Positions 1-13,400 of a DNA stretch of 30,201 nucleotides are shown one piece after another. The notes beneath the pieces are model-generated. The model did no database searches, was not told the DNA's origin, and worked only from the letters and a program-made list of their open reading frames with translations. The stretch comes from Fonticula alba (taxonomy: Eukaryota; Opisthokonta; Rotosphaerida; Fonticulaceae): the NCBI RefSeq assembly GCF_000388065.1, contig NW_009242981.1, forward strand, positions 500,167 through 530,367, given 5' to 3'. How positions within the stretch are numbered: position 1 is the first letter of the stretch; each line of letters opens with the position of its first letter. The position numbers and the translations under genes were made by a program.

Positions 1-141
1 GGGGGGGGGGTAGGGTCGGTGTGTGTGTGTGTCCATGTCCGTGTCTGCGTGCGGGGGTTGTGGACTTCCGGGCCCGGCGCCGGGCCGCCGCCCTCCCCCC
101 GGGGAGCGGCAAGGACGGGGAGCAGGCAGCCAGCACTCCAG

Positions 142-150
142 TATAAAAGG
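142..150 (+). promoter_or_regulatory. TATA-like box upstream of eL41
   Basis: The string TATAAAAGG matches the TATA-box consensus and stands out in GC-rich surroundings. It lies about 440 nt upstream of the eL41 start codon. That distance would need a 5' UTR intron, which the acceptor-like CAG ending at 586 would allow. I infer a core promoter for eL41 from position and motif only. No transcription start was seen. Confidence 0.45.
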
Positions 151-589
151 CGGCACCAGGTCCACACTCCCCTGGGGCTTAGACCTCGGAGAAACTTTTG
201 GTCCCCCCTTACCTTTTGTTTCTGATCCGTTCGTACAAACCCTCCTCCCCTTCTCTCCCCCCCCGCCCACTTGCCCATGCACACGCACGCACACCCGCGC
301 CCCATCCTCCGCCCGCATGATGCGACCATCTGGTTCCTCCTCTCTGCCGCGCACATCCCCCCGGCGGCGCAGCTGTTCCCCCCTGCTGCGCTGCTGGCAC
401 CCTGCGCCGACACGATGAAGTCCGCTTGATCCTCACGCTCTGGAGCGCGCACGCGGGCGCATGTGGTGCTGCTGCTGCTGCTGCTGTTGATGCCCCTACC
501 CCTGCTCCCCCTCTCGCTCGCTCCATCCCCCGAGGCCGCCCATACTGACTCAGCCCCCCTTCTCTTCCTCTCTCGCGTATCCGCAGAGG

Positions 590-667
590 ATGCGTGATAA
601 GTGGAGAAAGAAGCGCCAGCGCCGCCTCAAGCGTAAGCGCAGAAAGATGCGCCAGCGCTCTAAGTAA
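590..667 (+). CDS. RPL41: 60S ribosomal protein eL41 (RPL41), 25 residues
   Basis: This is the smallest eukaryotic ribosomal protein, a single Arg/Lys-rich helix at the ribosomal subunit interface (established for the family). The 25 codons read MRDKWRKKRQRR, then LKRKRRKM, and end RQRSK before TAA. They differ from the usual animal sequence at only about two positions, and the length is exactly that of the family. The start is fixed because eL41 always begins M-R-x-K-W. The ATG sits three bases after an acceptor-like string (pyrimidines, then CCGCAG ending at 586), so a 5' UTR intron is likely, with its donor unidentified. A GTAAGT donor-like hexamer at 664-669 overlaps the stop codon. The normal C-terminus argues that it is not used to change the protein. 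Confidence 0.93.
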   Translation: MRDKWRKKRQRRLKRKRRKMRQRSK

Positions 668-1392
668 GTGAATCGCGCCGCGACAGCGGAGGCGGCTCGC
701 CCCCACTCCCCGGACACCTAACAGGGACATAGACCGCTGGTCGTCGGGCTGTCTCATCCTCCAGCCTGCGGCCCGTACTGTTTGGGTCCCACCCGGGAAG
801 TGGACGAGTCTTCCCCCTCCCCCCTTGCCTCCGCTGTCACACAGCTGTGCAGGGGCGTGTCCCCCCCCCGTGCGCGCGCTTCCATCAGCGCCCCGCCGGG
901 TCCCGTGGCGAAGAGGGGAGGGCCTATGCCCCTCTCTCTCCCGCCCCGTGTGCCTGGTGTGGGCCGGTGCGCGCCGGACCAGGCCCCACGTCCCTTGCCG
1001 CTGTGCGCCAGGCCATCCGCCAGCTTTCCCGCCTCTTCCCCCTTCCCCCCTCTCCTTGGAGGGGGGCCGGGGGGGGGCCGGGGCTGCTGGCGTCCCTTGG
1101 TCTGGCTTGGCCGATGCTCACTCCCCCGACATATTTCCCTGCCAACATTATCCTCCCCCCCCTTGTTGTTGACAGAAAGTGCCTCAGTTTTTTCTTTCGG
1201 CTGCGTCCCTGGCTAGGGCCCCCCTCCTCCCCGACTTCCCTTCCAGTTGCCGGGCGGGGCGGGGGCGGCTCTCTCTCTGTGGCCGCCGCCGAATAAATCA
1301 ACCGTTTTCACATAAGATCCCCCTTGTTTTGTTTTCTCCCTGTCTTTTCCCTTGTTTGTGTGTGTGTGGGCCGCGGGCGAGGGTGTCTCCTT

Positions 1393-1425
<33 letters not shown>

Positions 1426-2618
1426 GCGCTGTGTGCGCCCGGGCATCATGTGTGGTGGCGGTCGTTTTTTGCGCGCGCGCTGGAGGCCGGGAGCGCCCTG
1501 TGTCCGCTCGCGCCCGTCCTTTTCGGGAGACCATACCATCTGTTTTCCCTGCCGCACAGCGCGCGCCGACGTCCATCTCTTCACCGGCAAGGCCCCGCCG
1601 TGCGTGTGATGGGGGACTCTCAACCCGCCATGCGGCCGTGTGTGGAGCACGCATGGACGCGGCTCCCCCCTCCTCGGGGTGGGGCGCAAGGCGAGGAGAA
1701 AGGCGTGGAGCCTCTGTTTTTAGTGCGAGGAGGAGGGGGCATGTGTCTGGCGGGACTTTCCCACGCGACAAGGCGTGGCTTGCCTTGCTGTTGAGCCGAC
1801 CAGCGCCTCGGCTCCTGCGGCGGCCCCTTTCCGCTGCTCCTGCGTCAGGGCCGCCAGAGGGGACAGGCGCCTGGAGGAGGACCCGCGCCGGCGGCTCACA
1901 TCGCGGGGGACAATCGGATGGCCGGTGCATCCGATGCCGTCGGCGGAGATGTGGGCTATGGAGGCATTTTTGGCCTCCGGCCCGGGAGGCGCCCCCGGGA
2001 GGCGTGAGGGTCTCGGCAAAAAAGGCATCGAGAGGGACGCCAAAATGGCCCCTCGAGCGAATTAAGAAATAACAAAAGAGGGACGTGAATTACACCCGGG
2101 ACTGCCAACGCACACCCGATACTCGTTCCCGCGCTTCCACACATGCAGAATGTGTTCTCAAAGTAAAACACGCCATGTGCGGCGCGCCCTTGTCGCCGCC
2201 CCCTTCGTCGCCCGCCTGCGGGCGTGAGGCCCGGGGGGAGAGGGGCGGGGGCCGGCTGGGTGAAGAGATTGCCGCTGCGTCCCGGTGGCCGGCGAGAACC
2301 GCCGCGGGAGGGGACCGGCGAGAAGTACCCTAGCCCTCATGTAGGAAGGCATGGCGGCGATCTTCCAGCCTTCCTTTCCCTCGGGGGGGAGGGGGGGGGG
2401 GGGAGCCGAACGGGGGAGAGCCGAACGGGGGAGAGGGGCGGCCCGCCGGGGCCGAGCTTATCAGTGCCAGTGTCATGAGGGTCCCCGGGAGCCAACCTGA
2501 CTGGCCCATCAGACACTCTGCCCCCCCTCCCTCCGCGCCCACTCCCCATTTCTGCCGTTTTTTGTTTCCCCCCTCTGCCGCTCCCTCGTCTGGCCCTCCC
2601 CGCCATCTGCTCCCGAGT
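668..2618. other. Gene-poor low-complexity interval between eL41 and the Dnmt2 gene
   Basis: I see no recognisable gene here on either strand; the open frames are GC-driven and low in complexity. It holds a possible polyadenylation signal AATAAA at 1292-1297, which could serve eL41, and an acceptor-like GACAG at 1171-1175. It also has a CT microsatellite at 1395-1423 and a slightly AT-richer patch around 2060-2170. The region just before 2619 is pyrimidine-rich and may be the promoter of the next gene. Confidence 0.5.
1395..1423. repeat. (CT)n microsatellite
   Basis: An uninterrupted CT dinucleotide run in the interval after eL41, read directly from the sequence. Confidence 0.95.
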
Positions 2619-5264
<2,646 letters not shown>

Positions 5265-5318
5265 GGCTGGTAGCCATATGCTGCCCCTGGCTGGACTTGG
5301 GCCGAGGGAAGGGGGGCA

Positions 5319-5340
5319 GTGTGTGTGTGTGTGTGTGTGT
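5319..5340. repeat. (GT)n microsatellite in the Dnmt2 3' flank
   Basis: About eleven GT units, directly visible, 55 nt after the stop codon. A short GATA tetranucleotide repeat follows at 5457-5472, in the 281-nt gap between the two convergent genes. Confidence 0.9.
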
Positions 5341-5545
5341 AAATGTCTCAGGGCATCCCAACAGGAGGGACGCCGCAGTCGCCCCTCTTCTTCACCTCTC
5401 TCTCCCCCCCCCGCCCCTTCCTGCCTTGATGGCCTTTTCCTCCAAGAAGATATACCGATAGATAGATAGATATATTGTACAAGGGCGTCCCCTTCGCTGT
5501 TTGGGTAAGGGACAGGAGCGGTGACTGGCCGGTGTGTATGTCTGC

Positions 5546-6358
5546 TTAGAAGCGCATGTGGAGGCGCTCCTCCATCTGGGCGTGGACGGAGATGGGGGCG
5601 CGGGGAACATCGATGACTGTGTGCACGGGGAAGGCCCGCGGGGAGGAGGGGGAGGGGGGGGGGGGCCTGTTAGTGGGGCGGTGGACGGGGCGCACATGGG
5701 CACCATCGGGCAGGGGAAGGAGAGCAGGGGACGCACCGCCATAGACATCCTGCACGTCGAGGTCGGTATCGCGACCGGTCAGCACGTCGAAGGCCAGGTT
5801 GGAGGAGAGGCCGTGGACGCCAGCAAGACCGGCCCGGTTGGAGGCCAGCGAGGTGGCCCACTGGCGCTCCATCTGGTACATGATCGGGGCATTGAGGCCC
5901 TGGGTGCCACGAAGGACGGCCATGCGGCGGGCATCCTCGAGGGCGGCGGCCTGTGTGGGACGGGGAGGGACCGCCATGGGGGGACAGGAGGAGGAGTCAG
6001 TAGGGTCTCCTCATGCGGCATAGGTGTATATATATATGTGTGTGTGTGTGCGCGTGTGGCGCGCGCGTGCGAGGCGAATCAAAGCGCGTACCTGAGTGGC
6101 GACGGGCTCCATCGGGTGGGAGGCGACCACGGCATTACGGGGGGCCATCGTCTCGCCGGTGGCATGGCCGAGGCCGCGGCCCTCGCGCAGGGGGTCGCGG
6201 ACACCCTGGGTGCCGCACAGCGGGGTGCTGACCGAGGAGGCCGAGGAGGTGGACGAGGCCGACGGGTGCAGTGCGAAGTCCTGGTGGGGAGGGGCAAGAC
6301 AGTCAGCGGGGGGCGTGATGGCGCGGCGCCAGGGGGGGAAGGGGAGGTGACGAACCAT
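5546..6358 (-). CDS. POMP: Proteasome maturation protein POMP/UMP1, 3 exons
   Basis: This chaperone assists assembly of the 20S proteasome and is degraded as its first substrate (family knowledge). Exons in transcription order: 6358-6092, 5950-5737, 5616-5546; together 183 aa. The conserved UMP1 core is clear: DPLREG...ASHPMEP in the first exon corresponds to the family's HDLLRKG...SHPLE. RGTQGLNAP...QME and LAFDVLTGRD...VQDVYG in the second exon match IQGLFAP...QME and LSLDVLRGND...FEDI. The last exon gives the usual short basic tail. Donors are GTACGC and GTGCGT, and both introns sit at plausible boundaries. The 5' end is uncertain: the stretch just before 6280 looks like an intron 3' end (CTGAC, pyrimidines, CCACCAG), so the true start could lie further upstream. 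At 183 aa it is longer than the animal protein (about 141). Confidence 0.8.
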
Positions 6359-6799
6359 GGTGATTCCGGGGGCGGGGCGAGGGCAGAGGGGCAGGGGATG
6401 GGTGGGGATGAGCGGGGATGGAGGGAGGAGGAGAGGGGGCCGAGGGAAGGGGGAGGGGAGGGGGAGGCTGATGTGCATATACCCCGGCAGCCGCCAGGCT
6501 CCAGGGCCGGGGGGTGGCCTTTTCAGGTCCGTGTCTAGCTCTGACTAGGGGAGGCGTTGTTCCGACGGAGGGAGGAGATCGGCGGGGGAAGGGGGCCGGG
6601 GCAAACCTCGGGATACGCAATGGCCCCAGGCGGGCGGGCGGGCGGCCGGGCGGGCAGAGGCGGGCTGAGCTCAACACGGACGGGCCGAGCAGCTGTCATT
6701 CCTTCTGGAACGGCAAGCCACCGGGGCACCTTCTCGAACCACGCGAGAGGCTGGGCAGGCGTCGCGCCCCGTCCCTCCCCCTCCGCCCCCCCCCCCCCG

Positions 6800-6800
<1 letters not shown>

Positions 6801-6839
<39 letters not shown>
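6801..6839. repeat. (TC)n microsatellite
   Basis: About twenty consecutive TC units, directly visible, in the POMP upstream region. Confidence 0.95.
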
Positions 6840-6842
<3 letters not shown>

Positions 6843-7125
6843 GCTCTCGCGCTCCCGCTCTCTCTCCCTCTCCCCCCCCCCCCGGGCGGGACTGCGGAAC
6901 GGGCGCCGCAGATGCCAACGGAGCATCCCGTTCGCGACACGGACCCGGGGCTCTCCCGGCGGGGGCTTTCTTTGGTCCTTTCAATGGATGAGCATTATCC
7001 CGTTTCTCTTCCCCCCCCCCCCCTCTCTCTCTCTCTGGCAATCTCGCGGGGAGCAGTCTATTTTGTGGGTGTGTAAAAAGCGCGTGTGCGCGGCTGCACG
7101 CAATGTGGGCATGGGCGGGCGCGGG

Positions 7126-7152
7126 CGTGTGTGTGTGTGTGTGTGTGTGTGT
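7126..7152. repeat. (GT)n microsatellite
   Basis: About thirteen GT units, directly visible, in the same gene-free interval. Confidence 0.95.
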
Positions 7153-7621
7153 TCACCCCGGCGGTGGTGTCTAGCGGGGGCGGGGGTCGCATTATTTGTC
7201 CGCCCTGCCCCCTTCGAGGCGGGCCCCGTTTCCCGGCGGGGAAAACACATCGAGGGAGCCACGAAAGGGGGCCCCAGCACGATGTTGCGCGTGGATGCGC
7301 ACACAACATGCCCCCCTCCCCCCTCTCTCTCTTGGGCTCCCCATACGCCCCCCGGGGGCGCGGGTCCCTGAGCCCCAGCCCCTCATACCATTGGAGGGGC
7401 GGCGGGAGGGGGTGGGATCTCACAAACTGCTGCTGCTGCTACTGCCCGGATGATATGTGTGTGTGTGTGTGGGAAGGGAAAGGAGGGAAGGGAAGGGAGG
7501 AAGGGGGGGGGGGAAGTCAAGTACAAAGGTGCACCACCTTCTCTTGCCCTGGCAGGGCCGCTCTCTTGTGGGCGGCGTTCGCACGGGCGCACGGGAGGGC
7601 ACGCGCATGCCGTGCTCCCTC

Positions 7622-10420
7622 TCAGTAGAGGTCATCGTCCGAGCGCGACCCCCGGCGAGAGGAGGACAGGGAGGAGGGCGGGGGCGACCGGCGGCCGGCA
7701 TGGTCGCGATGGTGGTCGCGATCGCCCCGGTGCTCGCGGTAGTGGTGGTCACGGTGGTGGTCGCGGTCGCCCCGGTGGTAGCGCGCCGCGTCCGGCGAGG
7801 GGGACCGCGACCCTGGCCGGTAGTGCTGGTGGTCGCGATCGCGATCGCGATCACGATGGTCACGATGGTGGTGGTCATAGTCCAGGTCATCTGAAGAGCC
7901 GCGGGCACCAGGGCGCGAGGAGCTGCCGCCGCCGCCGCCGCTGGCGCCCGAGCGCCGGCCGGAGGAGGAGGAGGAGGAGGAGGAGGAGGAGGCAGGCCCC
8001 TGCGACCGGTGGGACTTGCGACTGGGGGAGAAGCGCGCATCATCGGCGCCCAGCTCGGCCAGGTCGCGCTTGCGCCCGCCGGCGGTGGTCGGCGACGCGC
8101 CCGACCCATCGGTCTTCAGGGTCAGCGTCAGCCGGGTTTGGGTTTGGCGCGAGTTGGTGGTCCCGCCGCCGATGGACACCGGGTGCTGCTGCTGATGCTG
8201 CGAGGCCTGGGAATCGGCCCCGGCCCCGATGCCGACTGGCCGAGCGGCCGAGCGCTGCGGCGTGGCCGGGCGCTTCTTGGCCAGCTTGGCATACAGTGAC
8301 GACAGCATGCCGGCATCGTAGTCCGACTGGTCGATGGTCCGGGCCACGAAGGCCCACATTTGCTCGCGCCGGGGGAAGGTCTGCCCACCGCGGACCGGGC
8401 GCAGGCCCAGCTTGCGCCGGGACTCCACCTCGTCCACCCGCTCGCCGATGGCCTGCAGGGCGGTCCGCACCACGGCCAGGACCTTGGCCTGGTCGGCGAT
8501 GTCCCGGGCATTGGCGATCTGCGCCACATGGCCGAGCACATCGCCGAGAGCCTGCTCACATGCGATCCACTCGGCATCCTCGGCGATGGCGTCGGCGGAG
8601 GAGCTGGCCCCACTACCGGGGGAGCCGCCGGAGGACTTGCCGCCATCGAAGTGGCCCTCCTCGCCGCCGGCGGGCCCATCGTCGCCCATGGCGGCACCAG
8701 CACCCGCGCCGCCGGCCGTGGCAGCCGGCGTCATCGTCGTGCTAGTTGTCGCGGTCGCGGTCGCCGCGGCCGCGGCGGCGGCGGCCGCCGCCGAAGACAG
8801 GGTCTTACCGCTGATCTTCAGCTTGAGGGTCGGCTGGGGGCCCGGGGGATCGGCCTTGGCCGCGCGGGAGGCGGCGGCCGCGGCGGCCGCCGCGGCGCGG
8901 GAGCTCTGGCGCCCGGAGCGCGTGGCCGTCGGCGCCGGGGAGGCCGTGCCCGAAGACAACTCCGATGGCGACCCGACATCGGCCCCGCCGCCGCCATTGG
9001 ACATTTCATCCTCCCGGCGGCGGATCTGCCGGAAGAGGTAGTCCGTGCGCTTCATCACATGGCGGAAGCCCGGGGTCGGGGCTGCCCGACCGGCGGCCTC
9101 GGCCTCGGCCGTTTGGTCCCGGCCGACGATCTTCTTGGCCAGGCCCAAGCTCGGATCCAGACGGATGGGCTCCCAGTGGCCATACCCATGGCGCAGGACG
9201 CCCACCAGGAGCATGCTGTCATCCTTGTCGGTCCAAGGGTGGTCCCAAGTTGGCCGGGAGGTGGTGATCAGACCCTTCAGGCGGAAGTCCGTGTCATTGG
9301 CATGGCGACGGACCAGCTGCCGGAGGGTGGCCAAATCCCGGATCCGCGCCACCGTGTCCGTGGCATTGAGGCTGACCCCGTGAATGTCGACCTGGATGGC
9401 GGCCCCGGCGGCCGGCAGCTTGGGAGGCCGGGCCCCGGCCTCCAGGAGGCGCTCGCGCTCCAGCTCGCGCTCCCGCTCGCCGGCCAGCTGGGCCGTGGTA
9501 CAGCGCGAGACAATCATCTCGAAGAGGTCGCGAATTTGGGTGTTGTCGAATTTGCCGAGATTGGCCTCCTCCGTGACCAGGGCCAAAAACTGGGCGTCAT
9601 GCGCGCGGGCCGTGTCCCCGGTCATGTCTTCCCCGCCGTAGGTCGACTCGGCCGAGAAGGAGGAGGTCATCATGGACCAGCCGAATTTGCGCAGAGCCCG
9701 GTGGGCATTGCGGATGTTGCGGTCGGTGATGATGGACTCGGTCCGGCGGGCGCCAGCGCCACCGCGCCCGAACCCACCTCCCAGGGAGGAGGATGACCCG
9801 GACACGCCGCTGGAATAGTCATCCTCATAGTCCTCGTCGGAGTCGCCGGCGTCGACGCCATGGGGATCGCGCAGGGCCCCGCCCGGCAGGCGGCGCCGCC
9901 GCCGCCGCGGCGGCAGCACCAGCACTCCGTCCACCATGACCGCGTTGCCGGCATTGTCCCCGGTGTACCCGAGCGACTCGCGCACCTGGCGCTCCTTCTC
10001 CTCCTGGGCCGCGCGCTGGCGGTCCTCCTCCGGGATGATGCTGTCCCACTCGAAGTCCGCCACTTGGAAGGAGTTCAGCAACTCCGAGGCGCCGGAGTCG
10101 TCCTCGGCCGCGGCCTCTGCGTCGCGCGTCTCCGCACGAGCAAGCACATCATCGAGATCGATGTCCTGGCCCGCACATGTGTATGTTAGTGCGTGCGTGC
10201 GTGCGCGTGCTTGTGCGTGTATATGTGTGCATGTGCATCGGGCTGGTGGGCTTTTGGGGGCGGGAGGGGCACAAGACACACCTCCTGCGGCGGATGGGCC
10301 TCCATCGAGGAATCGGGCATGTCATCGGGGTTGGCACCGTCCTTCTTCCGGGACTTGAAGAGATCCTGTGCGCCGAACTTGAGGATCTGCTGGATGTCGC
10401 TCTTGCTGTGTGTGCATGTA

Positions 10421-10473
<53 letters not shown>

Positions 10474-13400
10474 GCGTGTGTGTGTGTGTGTGCGTGCAAG
10501 GGGACGCATGTGTGCGAGTAGGTGAGTGCGCGTGCGCCGGCAGATGCGGCACCAAACATGGGGGCGCCTGATGGAAGCCGGGGGGGGGGGGGGGGCCACG
10601 GGAAAGGCGAAGGGCCGGGACCAATGTACGCACGTGAAGTTGGGCTGTGACCCGGAGCCGCTCTTGCTGAGGATCGTGTTGCCGGAGGCATCAAGACGCT
10701 GGATGACCAGGTGGTCCAGGACCATCTTGCGCTTGGCGCGCTCGATGATATCCTCCTCGACGGTGTTCTATGCGCGCAAATGGGCGAAGGGAAAGAAAAG
10801 AAGGCAGTAGAGGGTCAGTGGTCATGCCAGTCGATCCCCGGCGGGGAAAGAAAACAAACATGCGAAATTCCCGTCTCCCCCCCCCCCCGGACACACCTTG
10901 GTCACGAAGCGATAAATGTTGACCACATTCTTCTGGCCCAGACGATGGGCACGGGCCATGGCTTGCAAATCGTTCTGCGGGTTCCAGTCACTGTCATACA
11001 AGATGACCGTGTCGGCGGTGGCCAAGTTGATACCGAGACTGGGAGAGGGGGAGAGAGAGAGAGAGAGAGAGCCCGCCGTGTTAGTGTTGCCATGGAGCGC
11101 AAAAAGAGACAGAGGGAGGAAATGGCCGAAGGAGGCAGGACCGGAGGTCGGCGACAGGGGAGGGAGCAACAAATCGCGGACGCACCCGCCGGCACGAGTG
11201 GACAGCAGGAAGCAGAAGTCCGCCGAGCCCTCGGCATTGAAGTGGTCCATGGCCTGCTTGCGCTGCTCGGAGCTCGTCCCGCCATCAAGGCGCTGGAAGC
11301 CGAAGCCCTTCAGGCGCAGGTACTCCTCGATGATGTCCAGCATGCGGACCATTTGCGAGAAAATCAGGACCCGATGGCCGCCCTCGCGCAGCCGGACCAG
11401 CAGCTTGTCCAGGAGAACCATCTTGCCGCAGGAGGTGATCATATTCTTCAGGTACTGCTCGCGAGCATCCGCCGCCCCGGAGGACAGGATCTCCTGGCCC
11501 TCGGCGTGCGCGGCCTCCGGGTTGGTGAGGTTCGGGTGGTTACAGAGCTTCTTCAGCTCGATGAGGATATTTTGCAGGCTGGTTTGGGATGCCTTGTTGC
11601 CCTGGGCCAGGGCCGTGTAGTTCCGGGCCAGGATCCACTCGTAGAAGAGCTTCTGCTTGGGGGACATCTCCACCCGGAGGATACTTCATGCGCGGCGTAG
11701 GTGAAGGTGGGGAGGGGGGGGGGGGTCATCATGGTCAGGGGAGGCGGCGAGCAGGCGAGTCACGGGCATGCGAGTCGTCACATACCGTTCCACCTTGGAT
11801 GGCAGGGACTTGAGCACCTGGCGCTTGAGGCGCCGGAGCATGTGCGGGCGGAGGGTCTCATGGAGCTCGCGCAGCTGGTCCGCCTCTTCGAAGCGGCCGT
11901 AAGTGGCCTCGAACTCCTCGAGGGAGGTGAACTTCGTGGGCTGGAGGAACTGCAGCAGGGCCCACAGCTCGCGGATGGCATTCTGCAGCGGGGTACCGGT
12001 GATGAGCAGGCGGTTGGCCGTATTCAGGGAGATCAGGTGCTCGTACAGCTGCGACTCGCTGTTCTTCAGCCGATGGGCCTCATCCACGCCGAGATATGCC
12101 CAGCGGATGGGGCTGGCATGTGTGCAGGTGGATGGGGCGGAGTAAGCAACAGGGGCGTCTGCGTGTGTGTGTGTGTGTGTGTGGGGGGGGGGGCGGGGGC
12201 GCATGCATGCGGCGAGGCTATACGCACGACAGGTAGGCAAAGTCGCGCAGGACCATGTCGAAGGTGGTCAACAGGACATTGAACCGCGGAGCAGAAGGGT
12301 CATTGCTGCCCTCCTCGTAGAACTCATACTGGCGGATGACCTCGCGGGACTTGGCGTTGCCGAGGTAGAGGATGGCGTTCATGGCGGGAGCCCAGCGCCG
12401 GAGCTCATTCTGCCAAGCTGGGATGTGCGTGCGTGCGTGCGTGCGTGCGTAAGTCCATGGTAGTCGGCATACACGCGTACATGGGGAATGCGGGAAAATG
12501 CGAGAAAAGTGCGGGGAAATGCGGGGAAATGCAGGCAATCCAGCCGCCGGACGGACGCACCATCGATTGTCGACAGAGGGACCACCAGCAGGAAGGGCCC
12601 GTAGATGTTGCGCGAATGGAAGAGGTAGGACAGCATGCAGATGGTCTGGCAGGTTTTGCCGAGACCCATCTCATCGGCCAGGATGACATTGGTGTTGCGT
12701 GACCAGGCAGAGGCCAGGAAGTTCAGACCCATGACCTGGTAGTCGCGGAGCTCACCGCCAACAATGTAGCTTGGCTGCTCGGTGATCGGGGTGAACTCCA
12801 TGCGCTGGTTGCGGATGGATTGGGACCTGTGTGATGGGGATGTCCAATGGCCAGGGATGGGAGGGAGCGCGAGAGAGAGAGAGACACACACATGCACAGA
12901 GGAAGAGACAAAGAGGGGGAGCACCAGGGGAAATGGGGGAACCCCGCGCCGGGTCAGGGTCAGAAAAGGAGGAGGAAGGAGGGGGAGGGCCAAGGAAGGG
13001 AGAAGTCGAAGGGGAGGGAAGGCAAAGAGAGGGGCAGGGAGAACAAGCGCACCGGCTCGGCACGCGTAGCGACCGGTAGCGCTGCTCGAAGTCCGCGATC
13101 TCGGCTGCGAAGTCCTTGGCCACCAGGGCCGCCGCCTCCCAGGTGCACTCGGCATAGGGGAGGCCGCGCCACTTGCAGAAGTACTCCGGCTCGCCGAGGT
13201 CATCGGTGCGCACGCTGACAACCCGCTCCACGCGGCAGTGCTCACGCAGGAGATGGCGCTCCATCTCCTCGTCAATGCGAGCCTGCTCGAGCTCCTCGGC
13301 CGACAGGGCGGCCAGCGAGCGCTCCTGCACCTGGCGCCGGCGGATGTAGTTCTCCATGCGCTTGTAGCCCTTGACCGGGGTGCCCTGCTCGCGGGCGGTG

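Larger units (their letters stand above)
6359..7621. other. Interval between POMP and CHD1, no gene seen
   Basis: This is the upstream flank of POMP and the downstream flank of CHD1, both on the minus strand. It contains a CT microsatellite (6801-6839), several poly-C runs and a GT microsatellite (7126-7152). No conserved protein was recognised in any frame. A short non-coding first exon of POMP may lie here. Confidence 0.5.

Noticed and set aside
1179-2072. Open frames of up to 297 codons between eL41 and the Dnmt2 gene
   Set aside because: They are dominated by Ser/Leu runs from the CT microsatellite and Arg/Ala/Gly/Pro from GC-rich DNA; overlapping frames are open on both strands and none shows a domain.
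7450-9796. Two long plus-strand open frames opposite the last CHD1 exon
   Set aside because: They lie antisense to the SANT/SLIDE and CHCT coding region, are Arg/Gly/Ala-rich with no conserved motif, and reflect base composition.
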